Origin: CAZJLN01 sp964540765
GTDB taxonomy: Bacteria > Chloroflexota > Anaerolineae > Anaerolineales > Anaerolineaceae
DNA: 31,125 nt
Direction of reading: 5' to 3'
Assembly: GCA_964540765.1 (NCBI GenBank)
Contig: CAZINW010000024.1
Coordinates: forward strand, 1 to 31,125
Positions 7,756 through 15,471 of this stretch are shown here, one piece after another. Positions within the stretch are counted from its first letter, which is position 1. Each line of letters begins with the position of its first letter. Position numbers and translations under genes: made by a program. Below the pieces are notes generated by a model. That model searched no databases and was not told the origin of the DNA. It saw only the letters and a list, made by a program, of their open reading frames with translations.

Positions 7756-8520
7756 TTACATATTTGCAGACCGCCACCAGCGATAATTCTCTGCACGCAA
7801 CACTTCCCGTGGTGGCATCGGGTAATACTTTAATTGTGTTGCGTTACCCACAAAAATGCCATTCTTTACCGCACGGTAGGCAAATGTTGATGAATGAATC
7901 CGATCGACCATCTTCGTGGAAATGTACTTGGTTTTCACATCTGAAAGGCACTGACGCAAATGGTCACTGTTACCGTAAGGCAGGTCTTCCAGAAGACCCA
8001 TCTCAGGATCTTGTGCCAACTCTCCCAGGCGCAATTCCACAAAGCATATAGCCGGCACCGTAATCAATGATGTCGGTGTTTTTACGATCAGATCATAGAA
8101 TGCAACCGGGTCAAGCCTGCTTGCCACCAACGGTGTCACCGGAACGATCTCCTGATAAAGATGAAGTTCAGAATCTCCACCCGGGAATTCTTCGCTCGAG
8201 TTCAATCCCAATGTTCGCCCATCTTGCGTGGTGAGATACAAAGCCTGCAGGGCGTTTAGGTCCATGTGTTCAAGAACGCGATAAACACTGACATAAATGG
8301 AAGATTTGGGAGTGCCATCCTCATGGGGGATGCAGCGTGCCACTGCTTCATCAATTTTGAAATAGGAATGTCTGAAATTAGGATCCACTTCAAAGAATAT
8401 GGCCTGACCACGCGATTTCTTCGCAGATCCAACAGCGTAATAAGTGCCAAATTCTTCCGGGCTCAGCATTGAAACAATCAAAGCCTCAGGGATCAATGAA
8501 AGATAAAAATGAATTGCCAT
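7756..8520 (-). CDS. Conserved hypothetical protein
   Basis: A 254-residue soluble protein that I cannot assign to a named family. It starts MAIHFYLSLIPEALIVSMLSPEEFG and contains a charged middle (SEEFPGGDSELHLYQEIVPVTPL) and a conserved-looking ICFVELRLGELAQDPEMG segment. The C-terminal RAENYRWWRSAN is Trp-rich. No signal peptide, transmembrane helix, cysteine cluster or nucleotide-binding motif is seen. The start is secure: AAAGGAGG lies 5 nt upstream of the ATG. A possible but poorly spaced promoter (TTGAAG 8570-8565, TATAAA 8545-8540, 19 bp apart) lies just upstream. It could form a loose transcription unit with hppA downstream. A role cannot be inferred. Confidence 0.7.
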   Translation of the reverse strand: MAIHFYLSLIPEALIVSMLSPEEFGTYYAVGSAKKSRGQAIFFEVDPNFRHSYFKIDEAVARCIPHEDGTPKSSIYVSVYRVLEHMDLNALQALYLTTQDGRTLGLNSSEEFPGGDSELHLYQEIVPVTPLVASRLDPVAFYDLIVKTPTSLITVPAICFVELRLGELAQDPEMGLLEDLPYGNSDHLRQCLSDVKTKYISTKMVDRIHSSTFAYRAVKNGIFVGNATQLKYYPMPPREVLRAENYRWWRSANM

Positions 8521-8691
8521 TTCTTCCTCCTTTAATTAATTTATATGCAATTTCGATCAATTTTCTTCAAGTCTACACCATGATCAACTCAAAACTGGGT
8601 AATTCTATCACTATATCGCTTTTTTTTTAGAAATCTGTCATTAAAATAGTGTTTTGAAGTTCAAATCCGATTATGAATGACAACTCAGAAA

Positions 8692-10059
8692 TTAGTTCAC
8701 CTTCACCTGCGGGAGATGCGCAAGAACGTTTTCTTTGTCAATCGTGAGGGGGTTGTTTTCCAGGCTGCCCGCGAGATATGCATCATACGCGCTCAGGTCC
8801 AATAAACCATGACCGGAAAGGTTAAACAGGATGATCCGCTCTTCCCCTTTTTCTTTGGCATCCAGGGCTTCATCGATTGCCACGCGAATGGCATGGGCAG
8901 ATTCTGGAGCAGGTACAATACCTTCTGTTGTGGCAAATTGGATTGCTGCTTCAAATGTGCCTATTTGCGGCACTGCGACTGCCTCAATTAATCCACCCTC
9001 ATACAGACCGCTCAGCAAGGGTGACATGCCATGGTAACGCAACCCCCCGGCATGGATTGCTTCAGGGATAAAGTCGTGCCCGAGCGTATACATTTTCACA
9101 ATGGGTGCCATTTCAGCCGTATCCCCATAATCAAAAGCATAAACGCCTTTGGTCAATGAAGGCGTTGCTTCCGGTTCGACAGCCAATAGCCTCGTCCTGT
9201 GCCCGTCACGCAGGTTCTCACGCAAGAACGGCAACGCGATCCCACCGAAATTGGAGCCTCCACCCACACACCCTATCACCACATCGGGGTATTCATCCGC
9301 CAGGTCCATTTGTTTTAAGCACTCCTCACCAATTACGGTCTGGTGCAGAAGCACATGATTTAAGACAGATCCCAATGAATACTTCTTACTCCCACCAGAT
9401 TTTGCAGCAATCTCAACTGCCTCTGAGATCGCAATGCCAAGGGACCCTTTTGCTTCTGGATCATTTGCCAGCAGGCTGCGCCCATACTCGGTGCGATCTG
9501 TCGGGCTGGCATAGACTTCAGCGTCATAAGTCTGCATGATGATGCGCCGATATGGCTTCTGATAATATGAGACATTCACCATGTAAACTTCCAACGACAT
9601 GTCAAAATACTTACACGCCATCGCCAAAGCGGATCCCCACTGACCGGCGCCGGTCTCAGTTGTCAGCGCATGGGTGCCATCGATCTTGTTGAAATATGCC
9701 TGTGCTACTGCAGTATTTATCTTATGACTGCCCGAGATTGATGCACCCTCATTCTTATAATAAATATGTGCTGGGGTTCCTAGGGATTTTTCTAATCGCC
9801 TTGCACGCATCAATGGGGTTGGGCGCCACAGCTTATAGATCTCACGTACTTCTTCCGGAATATCGATATAACGGTCTGTGCTGACCTCTTGTGCCACCAA
9901 TGATTTTGGGAAAAGAATACCCAAAAATTCAGCCGTGATTGGCTCTTTGGTTTGCGGATTGAGCAGCGGAGTAGGTGGGATAGGTGAATCAGCCACAATG
10001 TTGTACCATCGGGTTGGAATATCACTTTCTTTCAATAAATATTTGACCTGTTCTGACAT
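8692..10059 (-). CDS. trpB: Tryptophan synthase beta subunit, TrpB2 type
   Basis: A 455-residue PLP enzyme joining indole and serine to give tryptophan. The PLP lysine is in SGSHKINTA (K113), the catalytic glutamate in TETGAGQWG (E135), and the phosphate-binding loop is GGGSN (266-270). The long N-terminus (KYLLKESDIPTRWYNIVADSPIPPTPLLNP) and the LWRPTPLMRARRLE segment identify the TrpB2 branch, which usually lacks a dedicated TrpA and may scavenge free indole. No trpA or other trp gene is in the window. The ATG at 10059 is preferred over an in-frame ATG at 10116 because GGAGGAAG stands just upstream and 10116 would fall in the terminator U-tract. Expression is governed by a Trp T-box leader. 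Confidence 0.93.
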   Translation of the reverse strand: MSEQVKYLLKESDIPTRWYNIVADSPIPPTPLLNPQTKEPITAEFLGILFPKSLVAQEVSTDRYIDIPEEVREIYKLWRPTPLMRARRLEKSLGTPAHIYYKNEGASISGSHKINTAVAQAYFNKIDGTHALTTETGAGQWGSALAMACKYFDMSLEVYMVNVSYYQKPYRRIIMQTYDAEVYASPTDRTEYGRSLLANDPEAKGSLGIAISEAVEIAAKSGGSKKYSLGSVLNHVLLHQTVIGEECLKQMDLADEYPDVVIGCVGGGSNFGGIALPFLRENLRDGHRTRLLAVEPEATPSLTKGVYAFDYGDTAEMAPIVKMYTLGHDFIPEAIHAGGLRYHGMSPLLSGLYEGGLIEAVAVPQIGTFEAAIQFATTEGIVPAPESAHAIRVAIDEALDAKEKGEERIILFNLSGHGLLDLSAYDAYLAGSLENNPLTIDKENVLAHLPQVKVN

Positions 10060-10114
10060 CTTCTTCCTCCAAAAATATATTTTTATAGATTCTTTGGGTA
10101 AATACCCAATTAAC

Positions 10115-10438
10115 AAAAAACGTTCATCCCGATTGGGACGAACGCATTGTCCGTGGTGCCACCCAGCTTAGGCGCTTATAATTAAAAAACCCGTTGATGA
10201 TGCAACGGGTAAAAAGCCAGCCTCTCTTATTATTCAGGTACGACAGGATTCCTGTTTATACCTTTTACCAGGATAACGGCGGTATTGCCGGCACGGATTA
10301 CTCAGGAAATCCCTTTAGTCCTGCAACTCTGAGGTCCATTCTCCATCAGCGTGCGTGCAACTTTTCACCAAGTGCTGCTCTCTGTGACGTCGTCTCGAAG
10401 GTTACTCGTCCTCTTCACGGTCTTTTGTTATCAACAAT
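10115..10438 (-). ncRNA. Tryptophan T-box riboswitch leader of trpB2
   Basis: A complete T-box on the minus strand. Stem I has the AGTA element of the specifier loop (10406-10403), a GAGG/CCTC stem (10413-10410 with 10334-10331) and the specifier TGG (10338-10336) within GAATGGACC. The distal AGAGAG and GGTGAAAAG elements are also present. The T-box core GGGTGGCACC lies at 10164-10155. Its UGGC bulge would pair with GCCA at the 3' end of tRNA-Trp, whose discriminator base is G. The intrinsic terminator has 10-bp arms (10144-10135 with 10130-10121, one G-U pair) and a run of six U (10120-10115). Uncharged tRNA-Trp should stabilise the antiterminator and switch trpB2 on. Stem III is itself terminator-like (see findings). 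Confidence 0.95.
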
Positions 10439-10444
10439 GCGCTT

Positions 10445-10472
10445 ATTATAGGCTGAACTGAAAAGTTGTCAA
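10445..10472 (-). promoter_or_regulatory. Promoter of the T-box/trpB2 unit
   Basis: Perfect TTGACA (10472-10467) and perfect TATAAT (10450-10445) on the minus strand with a 16-bp spacer. This is the strongest sigma-70-type promoter in the window. It is expected to start at about A10438. Confidence 0.9.
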
Positions 10473-10475
10473 GGA

Positions 10476-10501
10476 TTTCGCTTAAACTGTTTCGCTTAAA
10501 C
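10476..10501. repeat. Direct repeat of TTTCGCTTAAAC just upstream of the trpB2 -35
   Basis: Identical 12-mers at 10476-10487 and 10490-10501 (14-bp period). The unit ends three bases from the -35 box. It could be an upstream activator or repressor site, or a replication-slippage duplication. Confidence 0.7.
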
Positions 10502-10540
10502 CAAAAATGGAAGTGCAATATAAGTGCATAAGTACCCTCC

Positions 10541-10575
10541 AATTTAAATAAACGGGTCCTGAAGAACAGAACCCG
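10541..10575 (-). terminator. Rho-independent terminator of the small lipoprotein gene
   Basis: A 9-bp stem with one G-U pair (10575-10567 with 10561-10553), a 5-nt loop and the tail TTTATTTAAATT on the minus strand. It begins 10 bases after the stop at 10585. Confidence 0.8.
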
Positions 10576-10584
10576 GATTCAATA

Positions 10585-10998
10585 TCAATTTCGCGAAACC
10601 AGCCAATCAATGATCAGTTGTTTCTCTTCTGAACTGATCTTGGCACCGTAACCGATCATGCGATCAATCGTGGTACCCCATTCTTCTGCAGTCTTGTCCT
10701 GGCTCAAAATGAAATCAAGGGTATGGTTGTCCCCTATTTTTTCAAGGATCAATGCCTCAAAATCAATCCCATCCACCGGGTAGATCTCCCCCCCAGTTGT
10801 CTCTTCAACACTTCCAACCGGGTAAAGATCATTTGCTTCTGTTTTTGTTGCTTCGTTCGTTTCTTTCTCCACTGGATAAGTGGATTCAGGCACACTTACC
10901 ATAGGGATTTCAATGGTCTCCTCCTTTTTTGCACAAGCTGAGAGAGCAAATATTGCAATCATTGAAATTATCAGTAATTTAGTGATGTTTTTTCTCAT
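10585..10998 (-). CDS. Small lipoprotein with a heme-less cytochrome c-like C-terminal domain
   Basis: A 137-residue predicted lipoprotein. The signal peptide MRKNITKLLIISMIAIFALSAC has its lipobox Cys at 22. A low-complexity acidic linker (about 23-75) contains the tripeptide YPV three times (TYPV, LYPV, IYPV). The C-terminal 60 residues, from about IDFEALILEKIGDNHTLDFIL to TAEEWGTTIDRMIGYGAKISSEEKQLIIDWLV, match the pattern of small class I c-type cytochrome domains after the heme site, where CxxCHSLD is followed by a W, RM and a closing DYL helix. Here the CxxCH position reads IGDNH (88-92), so both cysteines are gone and heme cannot be covalently bound. The ATG at 10998 is supported by GGAG 6 nt upstream, unlike the ATG at 11010. 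Confidence 0.65.
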   Translation of the reverse strand: MRKNITKLLIISMIAIFALSACAKKEETIEIPMVSVPESTYPVEKETNEATKTEANDLYPVGSVEETTGGEIYPVDGIDFEALILEKIGDNHTLDFILSQDKTAEEWGTTIDRMIGYGAKISSEEKQLIIDWLVSRN

Positions 10999-11107
10999 GA
11001 TATTCTCCATTCATTTTAGTATCTACCCAATGCTACTATACAAATTCAATAAAACGACTATTTGTACAACTATGTGGAGTTATTCCAAAAAGAATTTCTC
11101 CCATCCT

Positions 11108-12532
11108 TTAATGGATCGCCAATTCACTAAAGTATTGATCTGCTATTTGATCCGCAGTCTCGCTGCAATCCACACACAGGTGTTTCGTAAACAAAGGATG
11201 CACAGGCATAATCTTTTCCAACATGCCACGTCCGACCCGCCGGATGGAAAAATGGGCATTTGGATTGCATCGTAGGCGTGTGAAATGAAATAATTCACGT
11301 AAATTCAAACTGAACAAAATGCGCCTGTTAAAAGCGTTGGGCACAAGATAGCTTGCGACAGCAGGGTTCCATGCTGCCACCAGCTCATAAACAAGCGCTG
11401 TCTGCCACATCGTGTCAATATATTCTGCAGCAAGACCAACCTCAACAAAAGCTTTCGGCATGGCAAAGCCAAGCCTGGCTGTCAAGGCTTGAGGGGTCTG
11501 GCTCATCATGCGGTGCCGTTTAAACTCAAAATATGCACCCTGATCCATCACCACCTCGAAAACATATCCTGTATATTCCAGTTCACGCAAGGGAACATCA
11601 AAGTCACCAGTCTCCGTGAATAGCGCATCCACCAGACTGCTCTGCTCATCCTGGCTGAGCTGTTCCACCTGTCTGAGGCAATCCTGAAAGTTTCCGTTAC
11701 CAAAACGATAGAGCAATGCTGCCAGCACATTGATTTCACCTTTGGGATCATAATCCAGTAACCGGCACCAATCCTCATTCTTAGCCACGCTCTTTTGAGA
11801 TATTGATTGGAAGGTCGCCTTGATCCCGTCCAAGTGATGCAAGGGTGTGGCATATTTAACCAGGGTTGGAAGTTCCTGCGTGGCGACTGTTTTTACTTCC
11901 TCTCCGGCGGCGCGGACTTCTTCCAACTCTGAGCTTAACATTTTTTTGATGGCATATTCGAGGGTACGTGCATTCATAGTCACCCCAACGTTTGCCATCG
12001 AAGCTGCTGGCAATATGAATCGGCAGACATCAATGGCTTTCACCCGTGCCCGGTTCTCCCAGCCTTTCTCACTCTCCCCTTCCATGCGCGCTGTCCCTGC
12101 CTCAGCCCACTCGCGCAGCGGGGTTATCGAGTGTGTATAAAAATTAAATAGTCTGTCGAGGGTCTCCTTGTAAAGACCTTCGTATTCAGAATTCAGGATT
12201 TCAGGAGGGATAACATAGGCGTCTGCATCCCACTCCTGATAGCGCGTTGACTTTTCCGTATAACTGGCTAAACGGTTACCTTCGATCGTTTCAATGGCAA
12301 GCCGTGAGACATTCTCCAGCGCAAGGTGTAACACGGCATGTTCAGCCACGGATGCATGTCCATATCCGGCAATCCATTTTTCACTGAACTTGGCAGATTT
12401 CTCAGCATCCAATTCTGCAGCAATTTCGTCAAAAGCCTTGGGTGAACGGGATGTCTTGGCAAACGTCACAGCAATGGTTTCTGCGCTCAATTGGCTGGGA
12501 CTTAAGCGATAGACCCTACGATTTTTCACCAT
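11108..12532 (-). CDS. thyX: FAD-dependent thymidylate synthase, tandem-domain form
   Basis: A 474-residue protein, about twice a normal ThyX (220-250), made of two ThyX-like domains. ThyX makes dTMP from dUMP using methylene-tetrahydrofolate, NADPH and FAD. The ThyX motif is RHRxxSxNExSxRY. The N-domain has GNRLASYTEKSTRY (85-98), which keeps S90, E93, S95, R97 and Y98 but not the RHR. The C-domain has RHRMMSQTPQALTAR (339-353), which keeps RHR and S but not the Glu or the SxRY. Both halves have a later signature: VTMNARTLEYAIKKM (184-198) and FSLNLRELFHFTRLR (407-421). The start lies 17 bases inside the end of ribF with GGAGG about 10 nt upstream, so translation is coupled. No other thymidylate synthase is in the window. 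Confidence 0.9.
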   Translation of the reverse strand: MVKNRRVYRLSPSQLSAETIAVTFAKTSRSPKAFDEIAAELDAEKSAKFSEKWIAGYGHASVAEHAVLHLALENVSRLAIETIEGNRLASYTEKSTRYQEWDADAYVIPPEILNSEYEGLYKETLDRLFNFYTHSITPLREWAEAGTARMEGESEKGWENRARVKAIDVCRFILPAASMANVGVTMNARTLEYAIKKMLSSELEEVRAAGEEVKTVATQELPTLVKYATPLHHLDGIKATFQSISQKSVAKNEDWCRLLDYDPKGEINVLAALLYRFGNGNFQDCLRQVEQLSQDEQSSLVDALFTETGDFDVPLRELEYTGYVFEVVMDQGAYFEFKRHRMMSQTPQALTARLGFAMPKAFVEVGLAAEYIDTMWQTALVYELVAAWNPAVASYLVPNAFNRRILFSLNLRELFHFTRLRCNPNAHFSIRRVGRGMLEKIMPVHPLFTKHLCVDCSETADQIADQYFSELAIH

Positions 12533-13466
12533 CTTCTAAAATCCTCCGCGCCTCTTTTTTGTCCTGGTTGATTTGCGTCAGTAAAGATACAACGCCGTCA
12601 AATTTTATTTCATCTCTCAATCTTGACACAAAATCTACCTTCAGATGCTCCCCATAGATATTATCATCAAAATCAAGCAGAAGGGTTTCAACACTGGGCT
12701 TGCCGGATGATTCAAAGGTAGGTCGAATTCCCACATTTGTCACAGCCGGATGCCTTACACCACGAACCCATGCCCAACCGGCATAGACACCATGCCTGGG
12801 TAAAATTTTCATGGGTTCAAATTGCAGATTTGCTGTTGGAAATCCGGATTTTAAACCCTGACCCTTTCCTTGAATTACTCTACCCTCTACTGAATAGAAC
12901 CTGCCTAAAAGTCTGGCTGCAGTGATGACGTCGCCCGTCAACAATGACTGCCGGATGGTTCCCGATGATATGACCTCACCATCCACCTTCAATGGATCAA
13001 CTAGGATAACCTTTATACCGAGCCTGCGAAATGTACACTGTAAATTTGCCAGGTTTCCCTGGCGTTCTTTCCCAATTGAAAAATCAGGGCCAACGATCAA
13101 ATGTGTTACGCCAAGTTTTTCTAACAGAACCGTTAAGAACACCTCTGCGCTCATCTCATAAAGCGTTTCGTTGAATGCCAGGGTGATCACCTCGTCAATA
13201 CTTAAGTGTCCCAGTAGAGCCTGTTTTTCATCAAATGTGCTCAGGTAAAAAGGGCCTGTCACTTTGTCCAGCACCACTTTCGGATGCGGCCAAAAATTAA
13301 TCAACACTGATTTCTGATCTGTTTCCTGAGCACCCTCAACCAGGCGTTTAATTAATGCCTGGTGACCGAGGTGAACACCATCAAAATTACCAACCGTCAC
13401 CCATGATTTCCCTGCCAATACAGGGAACGCATCTATTTGATATTCGTCCAAATTAAGCCTTACCAA
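12516..13466 (-). CDS. ribF: Bifunctional riboflavin kinase/FAD synthetase
   Basis: A 316-residue enzyme converting riboflavin to FMN and then FAD. The N-terminal FAD synthetase domain has GNFDGVHLGH (26-35), GPDFSIGKERQGN (126-138) and ISSGTIRQSL (166-175). The C-terminal flavokinase domain has GKGQGLKSGFPTANL (200-214), GVYAG (226-230), TNVGIRPTF (243-251) and the catalytic-region VETLLLDF (259-266). The start is TTG: an in-frame TAA lies four codons upstream and no ATG or GTG occurs between it and GNFDG. A distant AAGGA (about 12 nt away) is the only ribosome-binding site. It follows the truB terminator and overlaps thyX, whose product uses the FAD it makes. Confidence 0.95.
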   Translation of the reverse strand: MVRLNLDEYQIDAFPVLAGKSWVTVGNFDGVHLGHQALIKRLVEGAQETDQKSVLINFWPHPKVVLDKVTGPFYLSTFDEKQALLGHLSIDEVITLAFNETLYEMSAEVFLTVLLEKLGVTHLIVGPDFSIGKERQGNLANLQCTFRRLGIKVILVDPLKVDGEVISSGTIRQSLLTGDVITAARLLGRFYSVEGRVIQGKGQGLKSGFPTANLQFEPMKILPRHGVYAGWAWVRGVRHPAVTNVGIRPTFESSGKPSVETLLLDFDDNIYGEHLKVDFVSRLRDEIKFDGVVSLLTQINQDKKEARRILEDGEKS

Positions 13467-13486
13467 AGATATATTTTATCCTTATA

Positions 13487-13525
13487 GAAAAATAACCCTG
13501 CTTCAAATTTGAAGAAAGGGTTATT
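13487..13525 (-). terminator. Rho-independent terminator of truB
   Basis: On the minus strand a 9-bp stem (AATAACCCT/AGGGTTATT, 13525-13517 with 13499-13491) is extended inside by a 4-bp CTTC/GAAG stem and an AAATTT loop, then a U5 tract. It lies 22 bases after the truB stop. Read-through or a promoter in the A/T-rich stretch at 13467-13490 must supply ribF. Confidence 0.8.
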
Positions 13526-13546
13526 TGATCTGATTACGTCAAAGCA

Positions 13547-14461
13547 TTACATGAAGAATACTTTTCTTGGTTGCCATTCCTGGGTTTCAACGTCATATTC
13601 CATCAACGCAACCAGTTCGCCTTGCTCGCTGATAGCCCTTGCCCACTTACCTTCTTCCATCTCTTCCAAAGCGGGCACCCGGTGACCGTGCTTTACATCA
13701 TCAATTTGCTCAGATGTCAGTTCAACTGAATACCAATCGCTCAATGCTTCAGCCGCAGGAATGAGATATTTGTACCAGTCTCCATTGGTAAATGCTTCCT
13801 GTAATCTGCGCAAAGGAACAGCATCACGCAGGGCAAATTGACCACTTTTTGTGCGCCGCAACCCGATCAAATTCGCGCCACATCCCAACACCTCACCAAG
13901 ATCATGCGCCAGCGAACGTACATAGGTGCCGGAAGAGCAGTTCACATCAATCACAGCCTCAGGGGGGTCCCATTCCAGCAGTTCCAGGCTGTAAACATTG
14001 ATCATGCGCGGTTCGAGGTCAACTCCTTCACCGTTACGTGCCATTTCATACGCTTTTCGTCCCTGTACTTTCAAAGCAGAATACGCCGGGGGTTTTTGCT
14101 CAATCTGTCCAATAAATCCTGCCAGGGCTGCTTCAAACTCTTCAACTGAAATTTCAACTGGAGAACGTCGGGTGATTGTGCCATCACCATCATAAGTATC
14201 TGTTTCCACGCCCAATTCAATGATCGCCTGGTAGCGTTTATCAGATGCGCTCACATACTCACTTAATCGTACGGCTGGCCCGATCAGAACAACCAACACC
14301 CCCGATGCACGTGGGTCCAATGTGCCAGTATGACCGGCTCTACGGATGTTGGTACCGGCACGAATTGCCTGAACAACATCATGAGAAGTCATGCCCACTG
14401 GTTTATCAACCACGAGCACGCCGGAGACAGTGTTTTTAATATCAAAATTACCTTGTTCCAT
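13547..14461 (-). CDS. truB: tRNA pseudouridine(55) synthase
   Basis: A 304-residue enzyme that isomerises U55 of tRNA to pseudouridine. It has KPVGMTSHDVV (20-30), the catalytic GHTGTLDPRASGVL (43-56, nucleophile D49), the KRYQA substrate segment (about 75-79), KPPAYSALKVQGRKAYEMAR, and CSSGTYVRSLAHDLGE. The C-terminal 70 residues resemble a degraded PUA-like domain (VKHGHRVPALEE onward). The ATG follows AGGGG at a short distance and starts 8 bases after the nrnA stop. It is the last gene of the nusA operon before the terminator. Confidence 0.95.
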   Translation of the reverse strand: MEQGNFDIKNTVSGVLVVDKPVGMTSHDVVQAIRAGTNIRRAGHTGTLDPRASGVLVVLIGPAVRLSEYVSASDKRYQAIIELGVETDTYDGDGTITRRSPVEISVEEFEAALAGFIGQIEQKPPAYSALKVQGRKAYEMARNGEGVDLEPRMINVYSLELLEWDPPEAVIDVNCSSGTYVRSLAHDLGEVLGCGANLIGLRRTKSGQFALRDAVPLRRLQEAFTNGDWYKYLIPAAEALSDWYSVELTSEQIDDVKHGHRVPALEEMEEGKWARAISEQGELVALMEYDVETQEWQPRKVFFM

Positions 14462-14469
14462 TTTATCCC

Positions 14470-15471
14470 CTATCCTTTCTGAATGTGCATTTCTTTTGTT
14501 ATTTCACTAAATCTTCCATCAAGCAAAGCTTTCGTAGCCTTGATGACGGACTCTTTGACTGTAGTAAGGTCCCCTTGAATATCGGCACCTGCTGCGGCGG
14601 CGTGCCCCCCACCTCCAAATGCAAAAGCCAGTTCAGATACATCAATGCCTGAATTGGCACGCCAACTCACTTTTACGCTCCCGCCTTCCTGCTCGACAAA
14701 GATCATGGCAATTTTCGCTTCCGCAATCGCAGAGAGAACATTGATTAGATCTGCATCATCGTTCTCAAAATAACCAGCTTGTATTCTATCATTAAGCGAT
14801 AGAGTTGTCCAAACTAATGCGGCATCACGCGTCAATTTATCCAAACCCGCTCCCCAATAGCGCATTTCTTCATACGATCGGCTTATCAAAACCTGCCCGT
14901 AAAGCTTGGAAAGGTTTGCTCCTTTGTCCATCAATTCAGCAGACAGCCGCATTGCTTCCGCATTGATATTTGATGTGCGGAAGCCGATGGTATCAGCAAT
15001 GATCCCAGTCAATAAACAGGACGCAACTTCCTGATCAATGTCAAGTCCCCATTGGGGAAAATGTTCAGCCAATATGGCTGCTGTTGCAACTGCACTCTCT
15101 TCGATCAAGTTAAGAGTGGCAAATCTCAGGTTTGTTTTGTGATGATCGATGCAAATGTCCGCATGGGAGTGCATTGACAACAATGAGCCTGTGCGATTAA
15201 TATCTGAGCTATCCACCACGATCAATGTGTCAAAGCCGGGCTCAAGCGTGCGTTTTACCATGTCACTGCATGCAAGTTCGCGGTATTTTTCTGGTAATCC
15301 ATCCTGCAAAGCCATTTGCACTGACTTGCCCGATTTCATCAAAGCAATCCCCAGACCCAACAATGAACCCACTGCATCACCATCCGCGCGAATGTGAGAT
15401 ACAATCGCAACCGATTGCGCATCTTCCAACCTTCTTCTGATTGATGTATCAATGGATTCAAGCATCTGCAT
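14470..15471 (-). CDS. nrnA: DHH/DHHA1 phosphoesterase, NrnA-type nanoRNase/pAp phosphatase
   Basis: A 333-residue two-domain phosphoesterase expected to degrade 2-5 nt RNAs and 3'-phosphoadenosine 5'-phosphate. The DHH domain has SHIRADGDAVGS (25-36), VVDSSD (85-90), CIDHHKTN (107-114, with the DHH itself) and GIIADTIGFRTS. The DHHA1 domain ends with the substrate-binding GGGGHAAAAGA. All Mn-binding acidic and His residues appear intact. Several in-frame ATGs precede it. The one at 15471 is chosen because GAGGAA sits 5 nt upstream, and it overlaps the end of rbfA by 14 bases. Adjacency to rbfA and truB is the classical arrangement in Firmicutes-like nusA operons. Confidence 0.9.
   Translation of the reverse strand: MQMLESIDTSIRRRLEDAQSVAIVSHIRADGDAVGSLLGLGIALMKSGKSVQMALQDGLPEKYRELACSDMVKRTLEPGFDTLIVVDSSDINRTGSLLSMHSHADICIDHHKTNLRFATLNLIEESAVATAAILAEHFPQWGLDIDQEVASCLLTGIIADTIGFRTSNINAEAMRLSAELMDKGANLSKLYGQVLISRSYEEMRYWGAGLDKLTRDAALVWTTLSLNDRIQAGYFENDDADLINVLSAIAEAKIAMIFVEQEGGSVKVSWRANSGIDVSELAFAFGGGGHAAAAGADIQGDLTTVKESVIKATKALLDGRFSEITKEMHIQKG

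Noticed and set aside
8637..8681. Inverted repeat TGTCATT/AATGACA and the palindrome TTTGAAGTTCAAA after trpB2
   Set aside because: Arms are 31 bases apart and lack a U-tract, so neither terminator nor operator can be supported.
10190..10209. Hairpin plus U6 read as the terminator of a separate small gene
   Set aside because: No coding frame precedes it, and it occupies the stem III position of a complete T-box.
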